Translations under genes and position numbers: made by a program
Source of the DNA: Clostridia bacterium UC5.1-1D2
Lineage (GTDB): Bacteria; Bacillota; Clostridia; Lachnospirales; Lachnospiraceae
DNA: 64,000 bases
NCBI GenBank assembly: GCA_001304855.1
Contig: BBZN01000007.1
Span: forward strand, 1 to 64,000
Direction: 5' to 3'
In this document: positions 1 to 11,242 of the stretch, in pieces
Numbering within the stretch: position 1 is the stretch's first letter
How the letters are laid out: each line of letters opens with the position of its first letter
Notes under the pieces: generated by a model
Told to the model about the DNA's origin: nothing
What the model saw: only the letters and a program-made list of their open reading frames with translations
Database searches by the model: none

Positions 1-92
1 AGCTTTTTTGCACTGCTCAATGCTTACGTGTATATTATATCCCAAATAGAAGCTTATGTCATGTATTTATGTTCGTTTCGTTCATTTAAATT

Positions 93-395
93 TTAGAGAA
101 GTCCCTTTTCTTTCATCTTGTCTTCCATCTCCTGGGCTGACATGATGTTGCGGAGGCCGATTACAACGGTTCCTTTCTTCTCGGCGTCTTTAAACATGTT
201 TGCAAAATTCTGTGCGCAGAATACTACGTCGTACTGGCTGGCTGCGGTCTTTCCTTCGGAAAGCGCACAGTGGTGAACCTTCCCCGGTTTGATTCCCACT
301 TTGTCCAGCATTTTCTGCATGGTCATCTTCATCATCAGACTTGAGCCCGCGCCATTTGCACAGCATACGATAAAGCTCATATTTTCCTTTGCCAT
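93..395 (-). CDS. ulaB: PTS ascorbate-type EIIB component
   Basis: Predicted cytoplasmic EIIB subunit that passes phosphate from EIIA to the incoming sugar acid, most likely L-ascorbate. The 100-residue product opens with a CCANGAGSS loop at residues 11-19; Cys12 is the expected phosphorylated residue, as in UlaB/SgaB proteins. An AGGAGG site sits 9 bases before the ATG. It is the last visible gene of a leftward ulaG-IIA-IIC-IIB run, 56 bases after the IIC stop. No UlaD/E/F enzymes are visible; they may lie left of the window. Ascorbate specificity is inferred from the neighbouring UlaG. Confidence 0.88.
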   Translation of the reverse strand: MAKENMSFIVCCANGAGSSLMMKMTMQKMLDKVGIKPGKVHHCALSEGKTAASQYDVVFCAQNFANMFKDAEKKGTVVIGLRNIMSAQEMEDKMKEKGLL

Positions 396-451
396 AATTA
401 AAACCCTCCTGTTTATAAACGGCTTAACTGTTACTATTCATTTATACACTA

Positions 452-1930
452 TTATTTGTTCTCTTTCAATGCTTTGTATGCTTCGTAATCCTCTGTAATC
501 AGGAAATAACCTTTTTTATCCTTCCTGTACTGAATCTGAGGGATAGCCAGAAGTGCGATAACCACGATTGCAACGCCTGCATAGCTTAAGTACTTCATAA
601 CTGCCGTCATTACAGGCCATACAACCGCCCAATCCCACATTCCTAAATATCCGCCGTAAGCCGCCATTCCAACCCAGCCTGCGATAATAGCTGAACCGAA
701 CACCTGGCAAAGACCGGAGATAAACGGAAGGATGAGAGCAGCCTTGATGCCGCCCTTCTCATTGGCAAACACAGCGATAGTTGCATTGTCAAAGAATACA
801 GGCACGAATCCGCAGATAACAAGCACAGGGCTCTTTAATGCGATCAGTGCGCCGATAGCGATAATCTGTCCTACAAAGCCTGCAAGGAAGCCCAGAGGAA
901 CCGCGTTCATAGAACCGAAACCGTAGATAACCGCACAGTCAACACCTGGAAGGGAACCTGGCAGCAGCTTGTCGGCAATACCCTGGAAGGATGCGGTCAG
1001 CTCTGTTACGAAGGTTCTTACACCTAACTGAAGGATTGCCAGGTATACGGAGAAATACAAACAGGTCTGGATAACATAGAAGAACATGCTGGCATTTTCT
1101 CCCAGGAATCCCTGAGCCACAAGGTAATCGCGTCCAAGGATGCAGAGAATGGTTCCAAAGAAGATTACCATCAGGATAGAGGTACATACCATGTTCTCGT
1201 TGAAGATGGACATAAAGCCCGGAAGCTCCAGATCGTCAATCTTTTTAATATCCTTTCCGTCTTTCTTCTTTCCAAAAAGCTTCTCAGCCAGCCAGGTATT
1301 CAGCGCAATGCCGAACATCTGCTGATGGGCCAGACAGAAGCCGGCTCCGTCCGTCAGTTCCTGGCAGGGCTTAATGGTAAGGTTGGAGCCTACCGCCCAG
1401 TATGCGCCCAGAATCAGAGCCATTACAACCAGAAGGCTTGCATTGTTGTCAATGAGGAACGGACAGGCAAACAGGATGAGCCAGTATGCGGTGGACGCCT
1501 GCTGTACCTGCACATGGCCTGTGGTGAACAGAGCGCGCAGCTTGGTGTACCTGGAGAAGCGCACCAGAAGGATGTTTACGATAAATGCAATCAGCAGCAG
1601 AATCATGGCATTGCCGAAAGCCTTTCCAAACACTTCCTCCACGCCGGCCGTAACTGCGTTTTGACCGAAGTAAGGGTCAATTACCATAGCGTCAATATTA
1701 AATCGGTCTTTCAGGCCTACCAGCACCGGACGGAAGTTGCTTACCAAGCCGCCGGAACCAACGGACAAAATCAAGTAACCTACTATCGCCTTAATCACGC
1801 CTGCCAGAACATCATACCAGGGTTTCCTTAACAGTATGTAACCAATCATTACAATAAGACCAATCATGAATGCAGGCTGCTGTAATACGTTAACTGCAAA
1901 ATACGACCATATTTTCATTAAAATATCCAT
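452..1930 (-). CDS. ulaA: PTS ascorbate-type EIIC permease
   Basis: Integral membrane permease of the ascorbate-type PTS. The 492-residue product is almost wholly hydrophobic, with about ten or more membrane segments, and has the usual length of UlaA/SgaT proteins. It moves the sugar acid across the membrane while EIIB phosphorylates it. It starts 14 bases after the EIIA gene, so the two are surely cotranscribed. The C-terminal tail (YFLITEDYEAYKALKENK) is hydrophilic and probably cytoplasmic. The reading frame is intact. Confidence 0.9.
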   Translation of the reverse strand: MDILMKIWSYFAVNVLQQPAFMIGLIVMIGYILLRKPWYDVLAGVIKAIVGYLILSVGSGGLVSNFRPVLVGLKDRFNIDAMVIDPYFGQNAVTAGVEEVFGKAFGNAMILLLIAFIVNILLVRFSRYTKLRALFTTGHVQVQQASTAYWLILFACPFLIDNNASLLVVMALILGAYWAVGSNLTIKPCQELTDGAGFCLAHQQMFGIALNTWLAEKLFGKKKDGKDIKKIDDLELPGFMSIFNENMVCTSILMVIFFGTILCILGRDYLVAQGFLGENASMFFYVIQTCLYFSVYLAILQLGVRTFVTELTASFQGIADKLLPGSLPGVDCAVIYGFGSMNAVPLGFLAGFVGQIIAIGALIALKSPVLVICGFVPVFFDNATIAVFANEKGGIKAALILPFISGLCQVFGSAIIAGWVGMAAYGGYLGMWDWAVVWPVMTAVMKYLSYAGVAIVVIALLAIPQIQYRKDKKGYFLITEDYEAYKALKENK

Positions 1931-1944
1931 ATTATCCCCCTAAC

Positions 1945-2403
1945 TTATCCCTCAATACAGGTTTCCTGAATCTTAATCAAATCCTCCGGTGTTTCCGCCT
2001 CCAGCAGAGCCGCCACTGCCTCCTCATTCATCAGCAGCTCCGATAATCTTGTCATGTTTGCCAAATGCTGATCCGGGTTGCAGGAAGCCAATGTAAAAAA
2101 CAGTCTGGCGTCCATCTCCGCATTTCCCGGCTCAAAACTTACAGGTTTTTTCAGTTTCATAAAAGCAATGGCTGTCTTGTGCACCCCTTTTGCGCACTCC
2201 TGAGAGTGAGGCATTGCCACATTGGGCATAATTACAATATAAGGACCGTACTTCTTCACGCACTCGATGATGTCCTCCTTGTAATTGGCCTCCACAGTTC
2301 CGTCTGCCTCCAGGCATTCACAGCTCATGCGGATGGCCTCCTCCCAATCAGAGGCCTCCTCCGCAAATTTGTAATGGTTTGACTCCACAAACTCTTTTAA
2401 CAT
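1945..2403 (-). CDS. ulaC: PTS EIIA component, ascorbate/mannitol type
   Basis: Cytoplasmic EIIA domain protein of 152 residues that takes phosphate from HPr and gives it to EIIB. The MPNVAMPHSQ segment (residues 59-68) carries the expected phospho-histidine His66; the following KTAIAFMKLKKPV strand is typical of the PTS EIIA type 2 fold. It lies 26 bases after ulaG and 14 bases before the permease gene. Family assignment is firm; substrate is inferred from ulaG and from the ascorbate-type IIB and IIC. Confidence 0.88.
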   Translation of the reverse strand: MLKEFVESNHYKFAEEASDWEEAIRMSCECLEADGTVEANYKEDIIECVKKYGPYIVIMPNVAMPHSQECAKGVHKTAIAFMKLKKPVSFEPGNAEMDARLFFTLASCNPDQHLANMTRLSELLMNEEAVAALLEAETPEDLIKIQETCIEG

Positions 2404-2429
2404 TGATTGATCCCCCTTATGGCCAATGC

Positions 2430-3533
2430 TTACAGACAGGAGCGGAACGGTATGTTCTGAGGAGCCTCAAAGCAGTCCTCAAACCCTCTGCGGTGATGGT
2501 ACGCTCTCTTATCCTTGTCTGTAGGATACACATACTTGCCGCCTACCTCCCAGAAAAATGGATGGAATTTGTAATCCAGACGGTCTTTCTTCATATCGTA
2601 AAGCACCCGGATTTCATTCACATCAGCCATAAAGTTGGTCCACACATCGTAGTGAATGGGAATAACCACCTTGCACCTTAATGCCTCCGCCATTCTCAGA
2701 ATATCACAGGAGGTCATTTTATCCGCCATACCCACCGGATTTTCACCGTAGGAGCCGAAGGCCACATCTACATCGTAGTCCTTGCCATGCTTTGCAAAGT
2801 AGATGGAGTAGTGGGAATCGCCGCTGTGGTAAATGTTCCCGCCCGGTGTCTTAATCAGGTAGTTCACCGCCTTGTCGTCCATGTCCGTGGGGCATACGCC
2901 CGTCAGCTCTTCTCTGTCAGGTCCCGTGGAGTCTGTAGTAACCAGACAGGTGCGGTCGAAGGAATCCAGAGCTACAATCTCTACGTCTTTCATTTTGATT
3001 GTGTCGCCCGGACGGACTGTAATGCAGCGGTCCTCCGGAACGCCCCACTTAACCCAAAGCTCAACTGATTTTTTCGGACCGATAAAGGGCACAGGAATCT
3101 CTTTTCCATTTTCGTCCACAGTTGTCATTCCGCTCTGGATTACATGGGCCGCATACTCGGCGCTCATGTGATCCTGATGGTAATGAGTTGCCAGCACCGC
3201 GTCCACCTGCTTGATGGCAAACGGGTCAATTACGAAGGGCACCGCTCTCAGGTTGGGCTGCATATCTCTGGCTCCGCACATATTAGCCATCTGATGCCCA
3301 ACCGCCATTTTCCCGTTGCCGTGGGTGCGCTTTCCGTTGCCGCACCATAAGTCAATGGTAAGGTTGCATCCTCCGGGAGTCTTGAACCACATACCCGTAC
3401 ATCCCAGCCACCACATGGCGACTGTACCCGGCTTAACTTCCTCGTTCTCGATTTCCTCGTTCAGCCAGGTGCCCCATTCCGGAAATGTACTCATGATCCA
3501 GGACTCCCTTGTCATCTCGCTCACTTTGCTCAT
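2430..3533 (-). CDS. ulaG: L-ascorbate-6-phosphate lactonase UlaG
   Basis: Metallo-beta-lactamase-fold lactonase that opens the ring of ascorbate-6-phosphate made by the PTS. The protein is about 367 residues and collinear with E. coli UlaG as I recall it, including [23 protein letters not shown] at the N terminus, the metal motif THYHQDH, and [19 protein letters not shown]. The start at 3533 (MSKVSEM) is chosen because AAAGGGG lies 8 bases upstream and matches known UlaG starts; an ATG nine codons earlier has no good ribosome site. First gene of the leftward ascorbate operon. Confidence 0.93.
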   Translation of the reverse strand: MSKVSEMTRESWIMSTFPEWGTWLNEEIENEEVKPGTVAMWWLGCTGMWFKTPGGCNLTIDLWCGNGKRTHGNGKMAVGHQMANMCGARDMQPNLRAVPFVIDPFAIKQVDAVLATHYHQDHMSAEYAAHVIQSGMTTVDENGKEIPVPFIGPKKSVELWVKWGVPEDRCITVRPGDTIKMKDVEIVALDSFDRTCLVTTDSTGPDREELTGVCPTDMDDKAVNYLIKTPGGNIYHSGDSHYSIYFAKHGKDYDVDVAFGSYGENPVGMADKMTSCDILRMAEALRCKVVIPIHYDVWTNFMADVNEIRVLYDMKKDRLDYKFHPFFWEVGGKYVYPTDKDKRAYHHRRGFEDCFEAPQNIPFRSCL

Positions 3534-3822
3534 ATTGTTATCCCCTTTCACGTTCAACATGAATTATTTATATGATTGCTTTGTTCTTTAATTGTACTTT
3601 ACCATATTTTATGATTGATTACAATGGTTTTTTATGAGCGATTGTATATTTTTATGAGCGTTTTGTGTGATAGAGTCGGACTTCCCGCACTTTTTATAGT
3701 TTTATCCTATATTATTCCTTATCATATATACATTTTGCCTATTTTTACAGCAAAAACGCCAATAACAGGCTGCGCTTAAGCGCCAGTCCTCTCCCCCCTC
3801 ATCTTTCTTTTTCCGGGCGCAG

Positions 3823-3867
3823 AATACCCCTGTAAGAACGCCATTCCGGCTATCTTACAAGGGTATT
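3823..3867. promoter_or_regulatory. 15-bp inverted repeat between AEC gene and ula operon
   Basis: AATACCCCTGTAAGA (3823-3837) and TCTTACAAGGGTATT (3853-3867) pair with one mismatch around a 15-base loop. No T-run follows on either strand, so it is not a standard intrinsic terminator. It could be an operator for the ula operon about 290 bases away, or a 3' structure for the AEC transporter gene. Nothing else recognisable lies in the 3534-3948 gap. Confidence 0.4.
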
Positions 3868-3948
3868 GTAATTTACGATTATTCTTTACCGGTCTGATGT
3901 AGTTTTCTTATCCAAAGGCAAGCCGCTGTCATAGTTTCCAAAAACGCT

Positions 3949-4876
3949 CTATGCCAACATAGTCACAAGCGGAATCGTTACTACAGAAATAACGGAAGTC
4001 AAGGCAATGCTCCCTGCCGATATCCGCCCGTCCGTGGTTCCGTATTCTTTTTCCACCATCATAACCACGCTGCCCACAGGCATGGCAATCAGAAGAATAA
4101 AAATGCCGTAGGATACCGGATCGATAGGAAGAAGATGAAGCAGGGGAATGGACAGCGCCGGAATCACAAGGAGGCTGATGAAGGAGAACAGCAGCTGCTT
4201 TTTATCTGTAACAAGCGCCCTCAACTCGGACTGGGCCACCATGATTCCCACAGTCATCATGGACAGCGGCACTGCCGCATTTCCCATACTGTCAATGAAA
4301 CTGCCTGCGATCTCGGGTACTTTAATGTGGAGGGCAAAAATCAGAATAGCCACAATGCATGCCCCCATACCAATGTTGCACAGCTTCTTTACGGGCAGCC
4401 CCTTTTTCTCCCCGTCACCCGCTCCCATTGCCAGGAGAATACCGTAGGAATAGACCAGCAGGTTGTACCCTACGATATAAAATGCCACAAATATTACCGA
4501 TTCCTCCCCGTAGAGGCTGCGCACCAGAGGAATTCCCATAAACCCCAGGTTTGGAAATATCATCATAAGGCGGTAACAGTTCACCTCCTCAGGATCCAGC
4601 TTCATAAACCGGGCGAAAATTTTGCTTAATAGAAATTAAAAAAGAGAAGAAAACAACAACCAGTATCAGGTTCTCCGCCACGATCCGTCCGCTGTAAGGG
4701 ATCTCCTTGTTCAAAACGCCTGAGATAATCAGGCAGGGGTTAAAAATATTGATGATGATGGAGGACAGGCCCTTGGCCCCCTCCCGGCTTACAAAACGGC
4801 GCTTGTAGGCCATGTAGCCCGCTGCCATCATAAGAAATAAAATAAGCATCTGCTTTGCTATAATACCTGTATCCAT
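3949..4876 (-). pseudogene. AEC-family transporter, frameshifted
   Basis: Auxin-efflux-carrier (AEC) family membrane transporter, normally about 300-315 residues with ten helices in two halves. The N-terminal part (4589-4876, from MDTGIIAKQML) and the C-terminal part (3949 to about 4640, through MKLDPEEVNCYRLMMIFPN) are in different frames. The break falls at a run of six A/T bases at 4638-4643; restoring one base gives a continuous protein of normal length. Substrate unknown; relatives export or import small organic acids. The break may be a sequencing error rather than decay. Confidence 0.75.
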
Positions 4877-5107
4877 ACACTTTACCTGCTTTGTTAATTG
4901 ATTGTTTCATTGTAGTCCATTTAAGGAAGGTTTTCAACAGATATTTAACAATGGAGCATGCGCCACTTATAATAATCCTCAAAGCTATTGATTCTATGTT
5001 CCTGTCCATCCCAGCTGTAACCGGCGGACATGACGCAGCCCCCAAATGAAATCTCCCTCCCATTCTCTTGCGATTCATTTTTACATTGCAGAACCATCTG
5101 CTACACC

Positions 5108-8100
5108 TCATGCCTTTGGTATCCTCACCACTGCCTTACGCCCTTTTCTGTACAAGGTTCCCTCATTGGAGCCCGGCTCCAAGTCCACAGGCGCGGCTCC
5201 CAGATGACCCTGAGGGCTTACCAGAACACCGTTCCCGGAACGCTTGAACATTTCTGAAACCGGATCGCTGCCATAGAATTTGCTCACTATATTGGTGGCG
5301 GCTATGAGTATCCCCACATTGGCAGCCCTAAACAGCATATCTGCGATCTCTTCCTCGGATGTGGTCTGCCGGCTGAAGAACACGGAGAGATCGTCAATCA
5401 GGATCGCCTGTTTATCCATCTCCCTCAGCGCCCGTTCCTCCTCTTGGGCTGCGCATCCCTTTATCTGCTGTTCCCGTTTCACCACCTCTGTTTCCAGCCT
5501 GTCCATAAAGCTTACAAACTCATCTAAATTTTTGATCAGACTGACTCCTTTCATAGACTCACAGGCCCGCAGTTCCCGGCCCGCTGAATCGAATACGGTA
5601 ATCTCTGCTTTTCCTGTGAGCTGGCGAAGGAATACCTTTAATAAATTGGTTTTCCCGCTTCCTGCGGCTCCCAGAATAACAAGGGGTGAATCCGTCATGC
5701 GTATTCCCTCTAAGGTAACTTCCTCCTTATCAAGCCCCACATACAAATCAATCTCCCTGTTCTGAAAGCCCTCCATCACTTCCAAGGTAACCTCCTCCGG
5801 CATTATTGGCATATGGGGCGCTTCATGGCCATTACAGCCTTCACGTATGTCATTAATTAAGGTATTGATATTGGAGCGGTATTCAAGGCTATTGTTGAAG
5901 GGAACCATGGTATAAATCTGCATGCAGCTGACCCGTTCGCCATATTTTATCATGGCCCTGCCCTTTATCTCAGGAAGGGTATAAGGCTTCGTCCGACTAT
6001 ATTCAGAACCTCTCCCCGCTCAAAATTAAATCCGGCAATTTTATTCTTAAAGTTGTTAAAGGTGGCGCTGCGGATCGCATTCATCCGGGTTGCCGTAATG
6101 GCAAAGTAAATACCCAGGCTCATTCCGTCTCTGCTGGCTTTTGTAAAATACTCCTCATCCTCAAATCCCAGCTCCCTGATCGCATCAAAATTATCGATGA
6201 GAATGACCCATGCACACATCGCTCCCTCCGACGTCTGATTATAGACCTGAGAATTCTGTGCCATAGCCTGTGCCAGCTGTTTTTTTCTTATCTTTATCTC
6301 CTTTGACAAACATTTCTTGAATTTCTGGTAGCGCTCTGTATCATCCAGGGTAATATATTCAGCCGTATGGGGCAGATTTCCCAGTGCGATCAGCCATTGT
6401 TGCCAAAATCCAGGACAAAGAGATTCGCCTCCCACACCTGGTACCTGGCGGCTATACTGATTGCAATTGTAGTCAGAAGAACACTTTTTCCAAATCCGCC
6501 GGAAGCGATATACATCAGATTCCCGTCTTCTGTAAAGCTTATGGTGTAGTCCTTCTGGCTCTGTTCCTCAGGAATGTCAACCAGCCCCAGAGAAATCTCT
6601 ATTCCCTTCTCTATAAAACCGGATTCATCCCTGTGTCCATGTCCCCAGGGGCTTACCAGAACAGGTTTCAGAGCCGGAAGCCATGGTCTTGATACCGCCC
6701 GGGCCTCCTGCCGCCTATAGAGAGCCTGTATGTAAGCAATCGTGGCGTCTAATTGTGTCTCTTTGGATGATTTTTCGGCCTTACTGCCGCCTAAGTCCTG
6801 GTTAATAAGCATCCTCTGCCCCAGATCATTTACCCGGTATACCCGATCGTCCAGAGTAACCTCCTTCTCCTGCTCCTTCAAATAGAGGGCGCCGCTCCAG
6901 GCAGATTGAAACAATTCATAAATCTCATTATTCCCCACCTGCAGATAGGCCCGTCCCGCCTGAGTAATACTTGCCGCATCCGGTGTTTTCAGTATCTCCT
7001 TGCTGTCACTTTCATTTTGAACTTTTTAAAGCCAGTTTAAATTTTGAATTCGTCCATATCTGATCATCCACAACGCCGCTGGGCTTCTGAGTGGCTAAAA
7101 TCAGGTGGACGCCAAGGCTTCTGCCGATACGGGCAGTGGAAACCAGCTCTTTCATAAACTCCGGCTGCTCTTTCTTAAGCTCTGCAAATTCATCACTGAT
7201 CAAAAACAGATGAGGTATGGGTTCACTTACTTTTCCTTCCCTGAAAAGACCCATATACCCGTTAATATGGTTTACATGGTTCCGGCTGAATATTTTCTGC
7301 CGTCTGGACAGCTCACTCTTGATAGAGGCAAGGGCCCGCATGCTCTCACTGCCGTCCAGATTTGTGATAGTTCCCAGAAGGTGAGGGAGTTTCTCAAACA
7401 GGCCTGCCATGCCCCCTCCTTTATAGTCAATTAGTAAAAATCCCACCTCGTGGGGGTGAAAATTAACTGCCAGGGACAGTATGTAGGACTGGATTATCTC
7501 AGATTTTCCCGAACCGGTTGTCCCTGCCACCAGGCCATGGGGGCCATGGGCTTTCTCATGAAGGTTCAGTTCCACCGTATCGTCCACCGCCCGCACCCCG
7601 AGAGGCACCCCAAGAGACTTCTCGGCGCAGTGAGTTTTCCACCGTTTTTCAATGTCCAGCTCTTCCGGATTCAAAACCTTATACATCTCAAAAAATGTAA
7701 TACTCTCAGGAATATGGCTGGTTGTCCCAAGCAAGTGATTAAGCGCGCCCAGATCCCTGGCAAACAGCTCCAGATTCACGCCTCCGCCTTCAGGCAGCCT
7801 GATTGTTTCATTGCAAAATACTCTCTCCTTCAACAGCAGCGTTCCCTCCCTGGCATGTTCCAGCAAAAGGACTGTCCCTATGTAATCGGGAAGGTTTGCA
7901 CGCAGGTAACTGGTATATATAAGAGAAAAACCTAAATTGGAACTGTCACCGCTTAAAAATTCCATGATAGAATGATCCATAATATAGTTGGGCTCATCAA
8001 TCACAAACAGAAAGTGGGGTAAAAATTTAGCCTCTTTTTTACTTTCCTCTAATTTCTGCTGCCTCTCCTTCAATATCTGATTCAGGCTGTTTAATATCTG

Positions 8101-9353
8101 ATCACGGGATTTTTCAGAATGAACCAACCCCCTCACATTCAGAGCGCTTATTTTACAGTGGGGAAGCCATTCCATCCATTTGAAATCCGCCCCATATTTG
8201 TCATCATATATAGCAATCATCTGCAGATCCCGGTAACTGTGAAATACAGCTAACTGGCATAAATATATCTGGAGCTGCTGGTGAACAATTGCTTTGCTCC
8301 CCACAAGCCCCAGATGGGATCTTTTCAAATCCACGGCTGCAGCGCTTTGGATCGTCCCGAACTCCTTCTTTAAGTCTGCCGCCTCCTTATACATCTCATC
8401 CTCCCGGCTGATATTCCGGCCTCAGGGAGAGAGATAGAAAATGCCGAAGCTCCATATCGTTTTCCAACTGAAAATACAAGGAAATCCTGATCGGTTGCAA
8501 GACGCTCATATATTCTGCTGTCAAAGGAATGAACCATAGCGTTGAGTTTGAAGATATCCGGAAAGTTGTAATTGTATGACTCCTGTTCATCCAGATAAAG
8601 TTTATAAATTTCTTTCCGTTTTTTCAGAAGGTAGGCTTCATATGCTTCCCTGTTTTTTAAATTTTTCTCTCTCCGCTCCTTCTTTTCACTGAAAAACCGT
8701 ATTATTGAAACAACCATGGTGACTCCGGTAACGCCCACGCTCATCAGCAGATAGCTTCCCCGCCCCATCATAAGGCCAACTCCCACCGTCACCGCGCTGG
8801 TAGCCAGGGAGGGCAGTATCAGCATTGCCAATCCGCCTTTGTCAGCCGCTTCATTTTCAGGAGGAGATTTCAGTTCAATCTTGGCGCTGGGTACGCGTTT
8901 AATAATCCTGGGAGAGCGTTTGTAGTCAGGAAAGCCGTCAAAGGGAAGGCTTTTTATCTCTACCGGGTTTAATATTGTGCTGTAATCCCTGGCATCTGCG
9001 TATATTTGAATACAGTTGGGGTAAAAAGTGATTTTTACCTTTCCTATGAGAATACAGTCACCTCTGCGGACTGTAATCTCCCTGTCCTTCAATATCCTTT
9101 GGTTCCAGTACACCCTCTCCCCCTCCGGCCCGCCGATCAGCCGGGCCTGCTGTCCGGCAATCTGTATCATAAGCCCGGTTCCATTTATAACAACATCCCC
9201 GTCTGTTCCAATATAAAATAGTTCCATCCGTTCATAGGATGTATAGGTGTCAGGCAGCTTCAGGACTGCGGCGCTGCTGCCGGCTTTGTCTTTATATACC
9301 TCTGCCTCTCCGGGAGCCTCCTCGTAGTATGTATCATTTAAATATAGAATCAT
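5108..9353 (-). CDS. essC: T7SSb ATPase EssC (frameshifted in four places)
   Basis: Membrane motor of the Firmicutes type VII secretion system. Summed length is about 1,415 residues, normal for EssC. In order: N-terminal FHA-like region, two adjacent membrane segments (about residues 175-230), then three FtsK/SpoIIIE ATPase modules with P-loops GTTGSGKSE, GGFGKS and GAAGSGKT. Frame changes occur near 8380, 7025 (a five-T run), 6405 and 5990; each is repaired by one base and leaves matching family sequence on both sides. I read this as an intact gene carrying sequence errors, though decay cannot be excluded. Overlaps the essB stop by four bases. Confidence 0.9.
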
Positions 9354-10489
9354 TTACCTGCGTCTCCTTCTGCCTGACTTTCTTTATATTCAATTCCCAA
9401 TTCGTCTGCCAGTGTTTTAATTCTGTTTTTTAATGAATCTGTCTGCTCCGCCTTTTCCGCCCCTGTTAAGTTTGCATCCGTTGAAACGGCTTCTAATTTC
9501 TGCAGATAACCATAGAGGAGCAGTTGATTGTCAGAGATACGCATCGCCACATCCAGGGCGTCATCTACCTGAAGCCGCCCCAGATAAATCCAATAGTCCA
9601 AACGATTCTCATCTCCGTTATAAGAAAGTCTGGAAACCAGCCGTTCCTTTGTGGCCGGATCAAAGGCATCCACCGATTGCCCTCTGATATACGCTGATGC
9701 CAGAATGTATTTTTCATGTACATCCATATTTTCTACCGGAACGGGCATAAGGGCGTCCGTAACTGAAAGCAGATTATTCTCCATATAAGCTCTCTGCGCC
9801 CTCAAGGCGCTTCTCAGGGGCTTGAGAACCGCTGTGGTCTGATAGGAAAACAGAGCTGTCATTCCAATGCTCACCACAGCCAGGAAGAACAGAAGAAGGA
9901 GCCTTATATAATGCCTTCTTTTAGGCACTGTAATCAATTCCATCCGCTCTTTCTCTCTATTTGCTGTCTGGCGTTCTCTGAACAGATCCATTGCCTCCTG
10001 GAGGGAGGACAAATTCTGAAGATACCTTGTCTTTTTCCGCCGTTTCAGCAGAGCCTGTCCGCCCTGGATATAATCCTGGTATGTATATTTTTCCTGAAAC
10101 AGATAGCCCGCCAATGCCTGGATCTCCGTCAATAAATTCCTGTCTCCTCCATCCCCGTCAAAATCCCGGAACAGTATCCGCAGTCTCCCCTGCACATCTA
10201 TATATAAATTTTCCGGATTCAAAGGAAAGCGGCAGGATGGATTATCTGACGCAGCCTCCAGTGCCTGTACAAGCAGACCGAATTTAAGAGCGGGCCTGTA
10301 ACTCTTCGCTTCCTCAAAAGGGCGCATATCTGTAATATCAAATATAAACCTGAGCTCGTCCTGGGTTTCTTCTATGGTGCATGGGACAAAATAATATTTT
10401 AAAACAGACAGGCAGTGATACTGATAAGCGTTTCCTGCATGCATTTCACTCTTTTTTACATTTAATTCTAATTCATTGTTCTTTTTCAT
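9350..10489 (-). CDS. essB: T7SSb membrane protein EssB
   Basis: EssB/YukC-family core component of the T7SSb channel. The 379-residue product has the expected layout: a cytoplasmic pseudokinase-like domain (residues 1-190, with FRDFDGDGGDRN near 107-118), one membrane helix at about 194-216 preceded by basic residues, and an extracytoplasmic helical domain ending in a hydrophilic tail. It overlaps the upstream EsaB-like gene by four bases and the downstream essC by four bases, indicating translational coupling. Frame is intact. Confidence 0.9.
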   Translation of the reverse strand: MKKNNELELNVKKSEMHAGNAYQYHCLSVLKYYFVPCTIEETQDELRFIFDITDMRPFEEAKSYRPALKFGLLVQALEAASDNPSCRFPLNPENLYIDVQGRLRILFRDFDGDGGDRNLLTEIQALAGYLFQEKYTYQDYIQGGQALLKRRKKTRYLQNLSSLQEAMDLFRERQTANREKERMELITVPKRRHYIRLLLLFFLAVVSIGMTALFSYQTTAVLKPLRSALRAQRAYMENNLLSVTDALMPVPVENMDVHEKYILASAYIRGQSVDAFDPATKERLVSRLSYNGDENRLDYWIYLGRLQVDDALDVAMRISDNQLLLYGYLQKLEAVSTDANLTGAEKAEQTDSLKNRIKTLADELGIEYKESQAEGDAGK

Positions 10490-11167
10490 ACTTCCTCCAC
10501 ATCGATATAAAGAATATCCCCGTAAAATATTCCTGCCTGCTTAAAGGTTAATCCTGGACTTACGTAAATTCCCTGTCTCCAGGAACGCACAAAAAACTGT
10601 TCCCGGAACGGGGTGTATACTATCTGGCCATTATCCGATAACACCCGAAGGACATCCCTGATTCGCTGTTCAGGTTTCACCATGAGATCCAGGACGGTTC
10701 CGCTATTCATCATAACGATTGTTAAGGTCAGCAATTTTTCTTTCCCTCTCTCTCTTTTTTTATGTGCATAGGCGGCCGATATTATTATACCGACGGCCAG
10801 GATAACCATAAGCATCATCCGGCTGCCGCCTGCGGTTTCCATACGCTCCACTGAGCGTCCTCTGTTGACGCCTTCCGGTACAGCCAAAAACACCTGCTGT
10901 TTTATAGCTTCCAGTTCCCCCGTCCTCCGCTGGGAACCCTCCTGAAAATGCCTCTGTTTTATAGAAAGACAGTTTTTTCCGTTCCGTCTGCCCATGTCTG
11001 TTAATTTGCTGCTCTACCGGAATATCAAATATGCGGATTCCCGACTTATCCATAATTGCAGCCGAAGAAGCCCCCCGATCAGTTAAAGCGGTGAGATCAA
11101 GATTCAGATATGCTTCTGAAAGGGAAGCTTTTTGTATGTCCTTATCTTCAGTAGTTTCATTAGCCAT
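10486..11167 (-). CDS. Membrane-anchored EsaB/YukD-like protein (one frameshift)
   Basis: About 225 residues: a hydrophilic N-terminal region (MANETTEDKDIQKASLSEAY), a single membrane helix (MMLMVILAVGIIISAAYA), then a C-terminal ubiquitin-like domain resembling YukD/EsaB (VLDLMVKPEQRIRDVL, FKQAGIFYGDILYIDVEEV). Canonical YukD/EsaB is a soluble protein of about 80 residues, so the anchored form is unusual. The two halves are in different frames; the likely indel is the six-T run at 10973-10978. It sits directly before essB, the usual place for esaB. Role in T7SS assembly is inferred from fold and position. Confidence 0.7.
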
Positions 11168-11242
11168 GTTGACGTTCTCCTGGTTTTATTCATCTTGCAT
11201 CCCTTGGCTGCCCGAAGTGCATACGCGGTCTTTTATATTTGC

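Noticed and set aside
1325-1831. Long open frame on the strand opposite the PTS permease
   Set aside because: It is the complement of a clear membrane protein, has no ribosome site and no family-like sequence.
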